Assembly: GCF_002075795.1 (NCBI RefSeq)
Contig: NZ_CP020472.1
Span: 4,148,501-4,212,500 of the forward strand
DNA from: Shewanella japonica
Lineage (GTDB): Bacteria; Pseudomonadota; Gammaproteobacteria; Enterobacterales; Shewanellaceae
Length of the DNA stretch: 64,000 nucleotides
Direction of reading: 5' to 3'
The notes beneath the pieces were generated by a model. It was not told the DNA's origin. It ran no database searches and worked only from the letters and a program-made list of their open reading frames with translations. A program made the translations under genes and the position numbers. Shown here in pieces: positions 25,253-35,233 of this stretch (positions are counted from its first letter, which is position 1; the number at the start of each line of letters is the position of its first letter).

Positions 25253-27841
25253 TTACTTTAAGCCTGGCGTTTTCTTTTTAGTAAATTTGGTTGCTGTCGT
25301 GTTGGCTGGGTCATCTGGCCATAAATGACGAGGGTATCGGCCTCGCATTTCTTTCTTTACTTCAACATAAGGCCCTTGCCAAAAACTGGCTAAATCTGCA
25401 GTCAACGCTATTGGACGCTGCGCAGGTGATAATAACTCCATGGTAACCACCAGCTTACCATGAAGCAGTAATGGACTTTGTGATAAACCTAATGCCTCTT
25501 GCAACCTTACCCGTAATAAAGCACGGCCACGAACCGAATGACTTGCTAATACTTCATCTGACGCTTGATCGATATCTTCGCAGCCTTTATCACTCGCTTC
25601 GTCAATTTGATAATGAATAGGCGCTGATGTCCCAGTCGCCATTTTCCAATGAGTCGGCAGTAATTCATTTAAGGTTTGCTGCTGAGACCAAGTTAATAAG
25701 TTTTTAACTTGGCTCAATATATCCAGTTTTTGTAATTTAGCAATCGAATTAACATCGACTAAATACGGTGCTAACCATTCAGATAATGTCGCTAATAAAT
25801 CAGCACTTTCTAACGATGGCCAGTCATACTCTGGTGCATATAACTGCGCAAGTTTTACTCGGCATTGTAACTGATAAAACCTCTCATCAAGGTTAAGAAT
25901 ACTTAACCCTTTAGATTGAATGTGGTTGATTAGCGCTTGGACAATTAAATCTGAATCAACGTTAGACTCAAGCGAGCGACTCACAATAAGTTCACCAATT
26001 TTCTGCTGCTTTTCAGCAAAAAACCGTCCTTTTGCTTCGTCCCATTCACAAACTTTATGTTCGGATATAAGCAAACCTAAGTCATGTTTAAGGTGCTCGG
26101 GGTTTATCGCAGCAGCTAAATATACCCGCCCAGCATTGCGCCCTTGAGATTCTTGAAAGTCGGCCACAACAAGCCATTCATGGGTCGACATATTATCTTC
26201 AATATCAATCGTTACCCCAGTACCGTTACTAAGCCTAAATCCTTGCTTACCACGAGCTTGAGCAATTCTATCTGGGTATGCCAAAGCTAGTAATGTGCTG
26301 ATATCACGACTTGCAGCATCACGAGCAAGTTGTTTAATGTCTGAGGAAACTGATAATGACGCTTGCCATTTGTTAACTTGTGCCGCCATCAAACCTTGCG
26401 TAGCTAGTGATAGATACTGGCTAATATCGACGCCTTTTTTCGGTAGCCCGCGAGCTTCTAACACCGCAGCTAATAAACACGCCAGCGACACTAATTCCGG
26501 TTGCTTTTGCGTCTTAGCCAATACAGTCGATTGCAATAGCATATGTGCTAACCGAGGATGGCAGCCTAACTCATAAGCCGCTTTGCCATGTGGCGAAATT
26601 TTATGATTAGCATCCACAAGCTCAAGTTGCGTTAATAACTGCCACGCTTTTTGTTGATGAATTGCGGGCGGCGCAGTAAGCAGTGGTAAGTTTTCAATAT
26701 TGCTTTCCCCCCAATAAGCACATTCTAATGCCATGGTGGTTAATTCACTGACACTGATTTCAGGCGCTTCTGCTTTAGATAAACGGCTTTGTTCTTCTTG
26801 TGCCCATAAACGCACACAACAACCTGGAGCAAGTCGTCCAGCACGACCTGCACGTTGGATAGCAGAAGCTTGGCTAATACGTTTAAGAGATAATCGGCTC
26901 ACACCAGTACGAGGATTAAAGCTTGCTTCTCGCTTATAGCCACTATCGACAACAATGGTTATTCCATCAATAGTTAAACTGGATTCGGCCACGTTGGTTG
27001 CCAGCACAATTTTACGTTTGCCTTTCGGCGCACCAGCAATTGCGTTATCTTGCTCAGCTGGTGTCAGATCACCGTAAAGAGGGCATAGAAGAAATACCTG
27101 TGTATCAACCTTTTGACTTAATAAACGCTGCAGTTTATTGATCTCCCCCTTACCGGGTAAAAAGGCGAGGATAGAGCCCATTTGATATTGCTGCGGCACA
27201 TGTGGTGAGTCGGTTTTTACAGATTCTGCAATCACATTGGCCATGTGTTCTAGCCATGGTTGTTGCCGAGTCACTGGTCGATAAACCTGTTCAACATCAA
27301 AGCTGCGCCCTTCACTGACCAATAATGTCGCCTCAGGCATAAGCTGCTGAAGCGGCAAGCCAGCTAACGTCGCCGACATTGCGATAAGGGTTAAGTCATC
27401 CCTTAAGGAATCTTGCACTTCTAGGGTAAGTGCTAAACCAAGGTCAGTAGGTAAGTGGCGTTCGTGAATTTCGTCGAATATGATCACATCAATTCCATTG
27501 AGCTCTGGATCTTGCTGGATCATACGAGTGAGTATACCTTCGGTGACTATTTCTAAGCGCGTATGACGACTAACCTTAGTGTCACCTCGAACACGATAAC
27601 CAACGCTATCACCTACTTTCTCGCCTAATGATTGAGCAATAAAATGTGCCACACTCCGAGCGGCGACTCGCCTTGGTTCAAGCATCAATATTTTGCCGTT
27701 AATACTTGGCCAACTGAGCATAGCCAAGGGCAATGCCGTTGACTTACCCGCTCCAGTAGGGGCTTCAAGAATAATTTGACGATGTGTTGAGAGCGCTTGT
27801 TGCAGTGGCTCGAACAAGGCTTGAATAGGTAATTGGCTCAA
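25253..27841 (-). CDS. hrpB: ATP-dependent helicase HrpB, TTG start
   Basis: A DEAH/RHA-type helicase of 862 residues. The Walker A motif is APTGAGKS (about 28-35) and the Walker B is DEIHER (Asp-Glu-Ile-His). Later motifs include SATLAG, TNVAESSLTI and QRAGRAGR. An HA2 region and the HrpB-specific C-terminus follow. The first residues (MSQLPIQALFEPL) align with E. coli HrpB only if translation starts at the TTG at 27841. An in-frame stop lies just four codons upstream, leaving no ATG. No strong ribosome site is visible, so expression is probably low. The physiological role in bacteria is uncertain; a nucleic-acid remodelling role is inferred from the family. Confidence 0.92.
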   Translation of the reverse strand: MSQLPIQALFEPLQQALSTHRQIILEAPTGAGKSTALPLAMLSWPSINGKILMLEPRRVAARSVAHFIAQSLGEKVGDSVGYRVRGDTKVSRHTRLEIVTEGILTRMIQQDPELNGIDVIIFDEIHERHLPTDLGLALTLEVQDSLRDDLTLIAMSATLAGLPLQQLMPEATLLVSEGRSFDVEQVYRPVTRQQPWLEHMANVIAESVKTDSPHVPQQYQMGSILAFLPGKGEINKLQRLLSQKVDTQVFLLCPLYGDLTPAEQDNAIAGAPKGKRKIVLATNVAESSLTIDGITIVVDSGYKREASFNPRTGVSRLSLKRISQASAIQRAGRAGRLAPGCCVRLWAQEEQSRLSKAEAPEISVSELTTMALECAYWGESNIENLPLLTAPPAIHQQKAWQLLTQLELVDANHKISPHGKAAYELGCHPRLAHMLLQSTVLAKTQKQPELVSLACLLAAVLEARGLPKKGVDISQYLSLATQGLMAAQVNKWQASLSVSSDIKQLARDAASRDISTLLALAYPDRIAQARGKQGFRLSNGTGVTIDIEDNMSTHEWLVVADFQESQGRNAGRVYLAAAINPEHLKHDLGLLISEHKVCEWDEAKGRFFAEKQQKIGELIVSRSLESNVDSDLIVQALINHIQSKGLSILNLDERFYQLQCRVKLAQLYAPEYDWPSLESADLLATLSEWLAPYLVDVNSIAKLQKLDILSQVKNLLTWSQQQTLNELLPTHWKMATGTSAPIHYQIDEASDKGCEDIDQASDEVLASHSVRGRALLRVRLQEALGLSQSPLLLHGKLVVTMELLSPAQRPIALTADLASFWQGPYVEVKKEMRGRYPRHLWPDDPANTTATKFTKKKTPGLK

Positions 27842-27988
27842 AAAAATAACTTACACAAGAAAATACTGAAGTCAGTTTACTCACAATCGCTTGTTGATGC
27901 TATCTCAACAAGGATTGTGTTATGTCTGCGCCATGTGACAAAGAAAGGGTTGATATGATAAGTTTTCGCAGCTTCGCTTGGCCTATAT

Positions 27989-30244
27989 TCAGTCGATCAG
28001 CCAAGGTTGTCTTAGCCCAGAATCTAGTTCCATTAATCGTGTCGGCTTACCAATCGCGTAACCTTGAGCATAATCTACACCTAATTCACGCAATAAAAGC
28101 CCGATGTTTTTATTTTCAACAAACTCGCCAATCACTTCAAAATCCATGTCTTTACCTAGCTGGCAAATAGCAGACACAATGGCTTTGTCACTGCGATCAT
28201 CACATACATTCACAACAAACTGACCATCAATTTTGACGTAATCTACATCAAGGCACTTCAAATAAGCAAAGCTTGAGAAACCTGAACCAAAATCATCCAA
28301 CGCAAGTTTACAACCAAGCGGTTTTAACAAATCAATCAAGGCTGTGGCTTGTTCAAGTTGGCTAACTGCGGCGGTTTCAGTGATTTCAAAACATAACTTA
28401 TCAACTAATTCAGGTTCAACCATTAAGCGCATTTCAAGCCAGCTCATGAATTTACTATCTGATAAAGACACTGCAGATAAATTCAGTGAAACCATCTTAA
28501 GGTCGTCCCAGATCTCCATATGCCTTGAGCCCCACTTCAACAAATTGTCGATAACCCAACGATCGATACGAGATGCGAGGTTATAGCGCTCAGCTGCAGG
28601 TAAAAATACTCCAGGAGAAACATAGCGGCCATCTTCTTGAACCATCCTCAGTAAAATTTCCATATGAATGCCAGTATCTTTAGAAGACAGCGGCTCTATC
28701 AATTGGAAAAATAACTCAAACTGGTTAAGCGCTAATGCCGAGATAATATCCACAGACGCTAGCATTTGATTATAAAGCTGGTGCATTTGCGGATCATTTT
28801 TACTGTAAAAGTGCCAGCGATTTCGGCCATCTTCTTTTGCAATCCGACAAGCGGCATCAGCTTGACTCATGACGCTATAAATGTCTTCTGAGCGGGAGTT
28901 AAGCTCGGACATGCCCATACTCATACTGACGTTATGAGTGATTTCCCCCCATGTGAATTCATGCTCTGAGAGTTGCTGACAAATCCGGCTAGCCACTTGC
29001 TCTGCTGAGGCTTTATCGGCGTGATACATTAAAATACCAAACTCATCGCCGCCTAAACGGGCCACAATATCCCCAGTACGAAGCAGAAGACTCAAGCGCT
29101 TGGATACCTGACAAAGCAATTCATCACCCGCTTGATGTCCACTGACATCGTTAATGACTTGGAATTGGTCCAGATCTAAAAACGCAACACAGGCAGGTAA
29201 CCTATCTTTCTCATTTATGGTTTCTTCGAGCATCGCCTCAAACTGCACCCGATTAGGTAAGCCTGTTAGGGGGTCATAATTTGATTGAAATGACAGTTCA
29301 TCTGCTAAACGATATCGCTCAGAAATATCTTCAACCATCATGAGTAGTCGATGCTCAATATCAAGAGCACGACAAAAACTCATTTTATACCAGTGCTTAA
29401 CACCTGAAACGATCAAGGGCAGTTCACACCAAGATTGGTGTAGTGCGCCTTCTCTAACGATGTGTAAACAATCCTCAAGCAATAAATGATCATCTGAATT
29501 AATCACAGAAAATAGACTTTTGCCTATGGTAAAAGGCAGGCTTTGACTGGCGACATGATTTTGATTACTAACATTATTGTCAGTACCAATCAGCGCACAC
29601 GCTACAGGTAATTGTTGGAATAACTCAAGGTATTGTATTTCTTTGTTTTGCAGTAATTCTGATACTCGAGTAAGCTCTGCATGTGAGCAAAGCTTTAGCG
29701 CAAATTCATTAGTGAGATAAAACTGGCAATCATCCCCACCAGTAGCATGTACCGACCAATTAGCTTGGTGTTGATAAGGGATGAGACACAGCCGAGTATG
29801 ACCGATTTGCGCCACATGATTAATCAATAGTCTTATCGGCTTAGCTAAAGAGTGACAAAATTGATTTAGTCCATCCACTAACGGCGCTGAAAAATGTAAA
29901 TCATCATGTTCAGCTTGGTCACAATGAGGAAATAACCCACTATGGTTATTCAATAAGAGTTGCTCACATAAGTCAGGATAAGAAGCGAGTGATAAACCGA
30001 GTAACTCTGCTGTTTGCGCATCAGAGTCATACACTTTTAAAGCATTGGCTTGCACAACACAGTCACTGGTGATGTGTTCTGATATTTGAGACAGTACGAT
30101 CACTACGCCGTCACAGTCTAGTTTCTGCGTTAATAGCTCAACTTCTGCTGTGACTTTCTCTGATGATAAAAAGCGACTTAATTCAGATGACTGTTCACTG
30201 ACCCATACCGATTTAAATTCGCTATCAACCATTATGCGACTCAT
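27989..30244 (-). CDS. GGDEF-EAL cyclic-di-GMP protein
   Basis: 751 residues with no membrane helix. The N-terminal 200 residues are of unrecognised GAF-like character. A PAS-like segment lies around 205-310. The GGDEF domain (about 325-485) has an intact RLGGDEF site. The EAL domain (about 500-745) reads MEILLRM at the signature (EIL for EAL), with DDFGSGFSSFAYLK and EFVENKNIGLLLRELGVDYAQGYAIGKP present. Catalytic Glu and Asp residues appear to be kept, so phosphodiesterase activity is likely, with cyclase activity possible. It lies upstream of hrpB on the same strand with a 147-base gap. Confidence 0.9.
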   Translation of the reverse strand: MSRIMVDSEFKSVWVSEQSSELSRFLSSEKVTAEVELLTQKLDCDGVVIVLSQISEHITSDCVVQANALKVYDSDAQTAELLGLSLASYPDLCEQLLLNNHSGLFPHCDQAEHDDLHFSAPLVDGLNQFCHSLAKPIRLLINHVAQIGHTRLCLIPYQHQANWSVHATGGDDCQFYLTNEFALKLCSHAELTRVSELLQNKEIQYLELFQQLPVACALIGTDNNVSNQNHVASQSLPFTIGKSLFSVINSDDHLLLEDCLHIVREGALHQSWCELPLIVSGVKHWYKMSFCRALDIEHRLLMMVEDISERYRLADELSFQSNYDPLTGLPNRVQFEAMLEETINEKDRLPACVAFLDLDQFQVINDVSGHQAGDELLCQVSKRLSLLLRTGDIVARLGGDEFGILMYHADKASAEQVASRICQQLSEHEFTWGEITHNVSMSMGMSELNSRSEDIYSVMSQADAACRIAKEDGRNRWHFYSKNDPQMHQLYNQMLASVDIISALALNQFELFFQLIEPLSSKDTGIHMEILLRMVQEDGRYVSPGVFLPAAERYNLASRIDRWVIDNLLKWGSRHMEIWDDLKMVSLNLSAVSLSDSKFMSWLEMRLMVEPELVDKLCFEITETAAVSQLEQATALIDLLKPLGCKLALDDFGSGFSSFAYLKCLDVDYVKIDGQFVVNVCDDRSDKAIVSAICQLGKDMDFEVIGEFVENKNIGLLLRELGVDYAQGYAIGKPTRLMELDSGLRQPWLID

Positions 30245-30452
30245 TAATATTTGGCAATGTAGCTCTCATTATTGCTAAGATTTATCCAACCTCATGTTCG
30301 ATAAATTCAATGGATTTTGTGCTGCTTGCATTAATCTTAGATTAAAAACGACAACTTTTTACATTAAATTAATTGTATTTAGTAACTAAATTACCCCATT
30401 AGTGACCCGCAAGCGATACAATTTGATTCAAGATATTTATAAGGATGGACTA

Positions 30453-31004
30453 ATGTCTAAAAGTGTTAACAAACGCACTTTTGTCGGTTTTTCGGTTGGT
30501 GATTCAATCGCCAATGAGTTAAAGGCACAGCAAACCTTCATAAAGCCGTTAGTCGCTAAGAAAGCTAAAACCGTAGCAAAAGAGAACTTTCATATCACTG
30601 CCGCTTTTTTAGGAAATACAAGCTTGGCTGATAGGGTTGCACTTGGCCGCTTAATTGAAGTAGAAACCTTTCATGCTTTTACCGTATCAATGCCCCATAT
30701 TGCTCATTGGCCACAAGCTAAGCTGATTTGTGCAGAGGGGATGGCTGTTGATAAGCTATCTTACATAGCTAACCAATTACAGAATATGGCAAAAGAATTA
30801 GGCCTTATGCAAAGTCAACACGACTACCGACCCCATGTAAGCTTATTTAGACATTGCACCTTACCAAGTGAGCAAACAAGTTTTCCATTCTTATTAAAGG
30901 CACCGATTACCGTCACAGCAACACAACTGACGTTATTTGAATCCCTCAATTTGCCTGGTGGGGTTAAGTATCTACCTATTCAGCACTGGCCTCTTACGCC
31001 ATAA
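30453..31004 (+). CDS. thpR: RNA 2',3'-cyclic phosphodiesterase (2'-5' RNA ligase family)
   Basis: 183 residues of the 2H phosphoesterase superfamily. The two signature motifs are visible: HIT in ENFHITAAFLGNT and HVS in DYRPHVSLFRH. The ATG at 30453 is chosen because AAGGA sits seven bases before it; upstream in-frame codons lack a ribosome site. The enzyme opens 2',3'-cyclic phosphate ends of RNA. It is a single-gene unit on the plus strand, divergent from the GGDEF-EAL gene. Confidence 0.9.
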   Translation: MSKSVNKRTFVGFSVGDSIANELKAQQTFIKPLVAKKAKTVAKENFHITAAFLGNTSLADRVALGRLIEVETFHAFTVSMPHIAHWPQAKLICAEGMAVDKLSYIANQLQNMAKELGLMQSQHDYRPHVSLFRHCTLPSEQTSFPFLLKAPITVTATQLTLFESLNLPGGVKYLPIQHWPLTP

Positions 31005-31048
31005 GTTCAATTACTGTTCCAGTGGTTCACTTTTGATGAAAGCCCAAT

Positions 31049-31078
31049 AAAAAAGCCGCAATATTGCGGCTTTTTTAT
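31049..31078. terminator. Bidirectional terminator
   Basis: AAAAGCCGCAAT pairs with ATTGCGGCTTTT with A and T runs, between the convergent thpR and pepB genes. Confidence 0.88.
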
Positions 31079-31108
31079 CTTATTAGCGTCAATACGACAC
31101 TATCGAAT

Positions 31109-32383
31109 TTACTCTTCTAGTAAAGCGGCAATAGTAAGTACACCATGCCCTGTCGCGCCAGCGCTCCATAACGCTGAATCAGAAGATGAGTAAGCCGCGG
31201 CTAAATCCATGTGTAACCAATTCATTCCCGGCGTGACAAAACGCCACAAGAAACCTGCGGCATTAGATGCACCACCTGCTCCACCACCTTTCATAGCACG
31301 ACTATTAGCTGTGTCAGCAAAAGGAGAAGGACACATATCTTTGTGCCATTCATTTAACGGTAATGGCCAAACATTTTCAGAAACGTCAGCAGCTTTTTGT
31401 TGCACACGTTGTAAGGTTTCAGTTTGTGGCGAGAATATCGCATTATAATTATCACCCACTGCCATCACCGCGGCGCCAGTTAGCGTAGCAGCATCAATGA
31501 TCAATTCAGCCCCAGTGTCTGATGCAGCTTGCAAACCATCCGCTAAAACAAGACGACCTTCTGCATCAGTATTAACGACTTCTACAGTGACGCCATTTTT
31601 GTAAGTCAGAATATCGCCCAATTTATATGCATGGCCACTAATTAGGTTTTCCGCACAACATAAGAACAACTTAACGCGTTTATTTAAACCGGCTTTCATT
31701 GCCAAGCCCAGTGCCGCAGTAACAGTTGCAGCACCGCCCATGTCACACTTCATGTCTAACATGCCGACAGAAGGCTTAATACTGTAGCCACCAGAATCAA
31801 ACGTAATGCCTTTTCCGACTAACGCTGTCGAAACAGGTGCATCATCACCAAGCGGATTAAAATCTAACACTAACATTGCAGGTGGACGCTCACTACCGCG
31901 CCCGACAGCGTGCAAACCAATCCACTGCTTTTCAAGTAGTTCTTGGCCTTCAACAATTTCGTAGCTGACATTGTCGCCACCAATCGCTTTTAACCAATTT
32001 GCAGCATGGTTGGCGAGTACCACTGGTGACAGCTCTTCTGGTGTCTCATTGACTAACATACGCGCAAAGCTAGCCGCTTCGAAACGATGGGTTAATGTGG
32101 TTTGAGTCGCTTCATCGCCACACCAACGTACTTCAAACTCGCCTCTTGCCGTTGTAAAGCCTTGAGAGAAAGCCCACTGTGAGTCGATATTCCATAATTC
32201 ACCTTCAAGCTGGACACTTGTAACACCTTGAGCGCGAATTTTTCGAGCCGCCATTTGTACTTGGCGAAGTACATCCGAATCAGTTAAATGAATTAACGCT
32301 TGATTACCTTGATAAGTCACACTTGCTTTGCCCCAAAGGCTTTGTGGCGCATCTTGTGTTAGGGCAACGGTCATTATTTGCAT
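31109..32383 (-). CDS. pepB: Peptidase B, M17 leucyl aminopeptidase family
   Basis: Cytosolic dinuclear-metal aminopeptidase of 424 residues, matching the E. coli PepB length. The metal site and signature are visible in GKGITFDSGGYSIKPS, MKCDMGGAATV and NTDAEGRLVLADGL. The ATG at 32383 is chosen because AAGGA lies six bases before it; codons further upstream would add about 50 low-complexity residues. It is divergent from sfsA. Peptides are cleaved one N-terminal residue at a time. Confidence 0.93.
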   Translation of the reverse strand: MQIMTVALTQDAPQSLWGKASVTYQGNQALIHLTDSDVLRQVQMAARKIRAQGVTSVQLEGELWNIDSQWAFSQGFTTARGEFEVRWCGDEATQTTLTHRFEAASFARMLVNETPEELSPVVLANHAANWLKAIGGDNVSYEIVEGQELLEKQWIGLHAVGRGSERPPAMLVLDFNPLGDDAPVSTALVGKGITFDSGGYSIKPSVGMLDMKCDMGGAATVTAALGLAMKAGLNKRVKLFLCCAENLISGHAYKLGDILTYKNGVTVEVVNTDAEGRLVLADGLQAASDTGAELIIDAATLTGAAVMAVGDNYNAIFSPQTETLQRVQQKAADVSENVWPLPLNEWHKDMCPSPFADTANSRAMKGGGAGGASNAAGFLWRFVTPGMNWLHMDLAAAYSSSDSALWSAGATGHGVLTIAALLEE

Positions 32384-32764
32384 TATTTTGTCCTTATTAT
32401 TCTGCTTGTGCTGTTCTTGTTTAGTGCTGTTTAGTTTTTTAATCGTTGTTGTGCTGTTCTTACATTGTAACGTTTGTTTCCAATGGGCTAAGTGTACTGT
32501 AAATCGGTAATGAAACGAGACTAAAACCAGCACAAAAATTAATATTAATTGTTAATAAGAATGTACTGATAAAAATAGCCACTCACAGTAAAATCAACCT
32601 AGCATTCGCTCTTACTTATGCGCCCTTGAATAGTAGTTGAAGTCACACAAGCCCATGATATAACCTTTGCCTAAATAAAGTGAAAGTGATGATGCCAGTA
32701 TGCATTCACTCCAAATCACTCAGCACTCCCAATCAGCCCTTTATTGCCTGGAGCACACTTTCTT
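32384..32764. promoter_or_regulatory. Divergent pepB/sfsA intergenic region with leader repeats
   Basis: 381 bases without a gene. In the pepB leader the octamer GTGCTGTT occurs three times (32408-32415, 32424-32431, 32451-32458), two of them inside identical 13-mers TTGTGCTGTTCTT at 32406 and 32449. On the transcript these read AAGAACAGCACAA. An AT-rich stretch follows at 32530-32580. Function unknown; no strong promoter was assigned. Confidence 0.5.
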
Positions 32765-33469
32765 ATGGACTTTACCCCACCTTTACAAAAAGGAACGTTA
32801 CTCAAACGCTATAAACGCTTTTTAGCTGATGTAAAACTAGAAGATGGTAGTGAGATTACCATTCATTGCCCAAATACTGGCTCAATGAAAAACTGTTTAT
32901 TCCCAGGTGAAACCGTTTGGTTTTCTACATCTGACAACCCTAAGCGTAAGTACCCACATACTTGGGAAATCAGCGCTACGCCAGAGCAGCACTTAATCGG
33001 TATTAACACAGGACGTGCTAATGCCTTAGCCGAAGAGGCGATTAAATCAGGTGTAATCACTGAGCTTTCGGGTTACGCCAATATTAAACGAGAAGTAAAA
33101 TACGGTGACGAAAATAGCCGAATTGATATTTTACTGAGTGATGACACACAGCCGCTGTGCTATGTAGAAGTGAAAAGTTGTACATTATTAGAGCAAACAG
33201 TAGGGTATTTTCCTGATTCTGTCACAGCTAGGGGGCAAAAGCATTTGCGTGAGCTAATGCATATGGTTAGTCTAGGTCATAGAGCAGTGTTATTGTTTGT
33301 CGTACAGCATTCAGGCATTAATCTCGTTCAAGCGGCAGAGCATATCGATCCACAATATGCATTATTACTTAAACAAGCGGTCAATAGCGGCGTTGAAGTT
33401 TTAGCTTATCAAACTGAAATCTCAGCAACCTCAAGTATCATTACCCGTTCATGCAAAGTTATTGTTTAG
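32765..33469 (+). CDS. sfsA: Sugar fermentation stimulation protein SfsA
   Basis: A 234-residue protein, the same length as the E. coli one, and with the ATG at 32765 the N-terminus aligns directly ([20 protein letters not shown]). Conserved stretches include [25 protein letters not shown] and the C-terminal VEVKSC. The fold is nuclease-like and DNA binding has been reported in the family. It lies upstream of dksA on the same strand, a pairing known from other gammaproteobacteria. Confidence 0.93.
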   Translation: MDFTPPLQKGTLLKRYKRFLADVKLEDGSEITIHCPNTGSMKNCLFPGETVWFSTSDNPKRKYPHTWEISATPEQHLIGINTGRANALAEEAIKSGVITELSGYANIKREVKYGDENSRIDILLSDDTQPLCYVEVKSCTLLEQTVGYFPDSVTARGQKHLRELMHMVSLGHRAVLLFVVQHSGINLVQAAEHIDPQYALLLKQAVNSGVEVLAYQTEISATSSIITRSCKVIV

Positions 33470-33587
33470 TTCAAAAATGAAAAAAATACTAATCAAATAG
33501 TTTGCCACGCTATAGAGTTTCTGCTATAGATAGCGGCCATAAATTTTACGACGCACATAAATCGCTAATTATTACAGGAGATGCGTT

Positions 33588-34031
33588 ATGCCTGAAGGCA
33601 CCAAAAAACTCGGCGTACTCGCTATCGCAGGTGTAGAACCTTACCAGGAAAAAGCTGGTGAGGAGTATATGGGTGAAGAGCAACGTGGTCATTTTAAAAT
33701 GATTTTAGAAGCTTGGCGTAACCAGTTACGTGAAGAAGTTGATCGCACGTTGAACCATATGCAAGACGAAGCTGCAAACTTCCCAGATCCAGTTGATCGC
33801 GCAGCCCAAGAAGAAGAGTTTAGTTTAGAATTACGTGCTCGTGACAGAGAACGTAAACTGATTAAGAAAATTGAAAAAACACTGCAAAAAATTGAAGAAG
33901 ATGATTTCGGCTTCTGCGATTCTTGTGGCGTTGAAATCGGTATTCGCCGTCTTGAAGCTCGTCCAACTGCTGATCAATGTATCGACTGTAAAACTCTTGC
34001 AGAGATCAAAGAAAAGCAAATGGCTGGCTAA
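33588..34031 (+). CDS. dksA: RNA polymerase-binding transcription factor DksA
   Basis: 147 residues. A long coiled-coil hairpin (about 33-110), with Asp residues at the tip region ([18 protein letters not shown]), enters the secondary channel of RNA polymerase. The C-terminal zinc finger is intact, with Cys-x2-Cys (CDSCG) and a second pair (CIDC). It works with ppGpp to repress rRNA promoters and activate amino acid operons. AGGAG lies before the ATG. Followed by its own terminator. Confidence 0.96.
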   Translation: MPEGTKKLGVLAIAGVEPYQEKAGEEYMGEEQRGHFKMILEAWRNQLREEVDRTLNHMQDEAANFPDPVDRAAQEEEFSLELRARDRERKLIKKIEKTLQKIEEDDFGFCDSCGVEIGIRRLEARPTADQCIDCKTLAEIKEKQMAG

Positions 34032-34073
34032 TACACCAACCACTGAGAACTGTATATTCAGCTTATCAGATCG

Positions 34074-34105
34074 TAGGGCGAGATTATTCTCGCCCTTTGT
34101 TTTGG
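34074..34105 (+). terminator. Intrinsic terminator of dksA
   Basis: AGGGCGAG pairs with CTCGCCCT, followed by TTGTTTT. Confidence 0.8.
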
Positions 34106-34270
34106 TATTTTTTATCGACTTCCACGCCAAAATCAGTTTGTACTTAACGCCCTTCTAAACATATATAGCAATAATAATGGGCAACAATAAGAAAGGCTCA
34201 ATACCCTTTCTGATAATGATTTTGCTAACTTAATGTGTTCAACATTTCGATTTCAATTAAGGGTTTTGTC

Positions 34271-35143
34271 GTGAACTCACCAGATTACATTGGCCGCTTT
34301 GCCCCTTCCCCTTCTGGCCCTTTACATTTTGGCTCACTTATCGCTGCACTAGGCAGTTTTTTAAGAGCAAAACATCAGCAGGGCCAATGGTTAGTCAGAA
34401 TCGAAGACATTGATCCCCCAAGAGAAGTTGCCGGTGCGAGTGATGACATACTCAGAACACTTGAAGCTTATGGCTTACACTGGGATCAAACAGCGTTATT
34501 TCAACGTGATCGTAGCGAAGTTTATCAACGGCATATTAATGAATTGCTTAGCAATGACCAAGCATACTATTGCCAATGTACTCGTAAACAAATTGGGTTA
34601 ATGGGTGGCACTTATGACAGTCGTTGTGGCTCACTATCACCTAGGTTAACCCAAGGTGCGATTCGTATTCGCAATCATGCAAAAGTGAGTCAATTTCACG
34701 ATGTTGTGATGGGAGACGTTAGCGTAGGTGATGATTTTGCTGGTGAAGACTTCATTATTAAGCGCAGCGATGGCTTATTTGCCTATCAACTTGCTGTAGT
34801 CATCGATGATGCTTTTCAAGGGATCACTGAAATTGTTCGTGGTTCTGATTTGCTAGAAACCAGTTGCAGACAATTGAGTATGAATAATATTCTTGGTTTT
34901 ACTTCACCAAGCTGGTTGCATTTACCCCTTGCTTGTACCAAGCCTGGCTTTAAATTATCAAAACAGAATTATGCGAATGCTATCGATGTAAAACACCCTC
35001 AGGCCAGCATTAACGCCGCCTTGAGGTTTTTAGGTCAAGCAGAGGTTGATACCGATAATGTCGATATCATGCTAAAACAAGCTATCGAACAATTTAAGAT
35101 AGCCGATATTCCTCAAGTATCTGAGATTCTGATAGCGCAGTGA
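34271..35143 (+). CDS. gluQ: Glutamyl-Q tRNA(Asp) synthetase
   Basis: Attaches glutamate to the queuosine base of tRNA-Asp. It is a 290-residue GluRS paralogue that lacks the anticodon-binding domain. The HIGH-like motif is in APSPSGPLHFGS and the KMSKS-like motif is in FKLSKQN. A zinc-site segment YYCQCTRKQI is partial. The GTG at 34271 is chosen because AAGGG lies seven bases before it, and the family starts close to this point. It lies between dksA and pcnB as in E. coli. Confidence 0.92.
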   Translation: MNSPDYIGRFAPSPSGPLHFGSLIAALGSFLRAKHQQGQWLVRIEDIDPPREVAGASDDILRTLEAYGLHWDQTALFQRDRSEVYQRHINELLSNDQAYYCQCTRKQIGLMGGTYDSRCGSLSPRLTQGAIRIRNHAKVSQFHDVVMGDVSVGDDFAGEDFIIKRSDGLFAYQLAVVIDDAFQGITEIVRGSDLLETSCRQLSMNNILGFTSPSWLHLPLACTKPGFKLSKQNYANAIDVKHPQASINAALRFLGQAEVDTDNVDIMLKQAIEQFKIADIPQVSEILIAQ

Positions 35144-35233
35144 TATACTCATTAGCTTACAATTGGTATATCATAGCCGCCAGATTTTTAACCATTTAAT
35201 TCTAACCATTAATCGTATCGTTCGAGGTGTATT

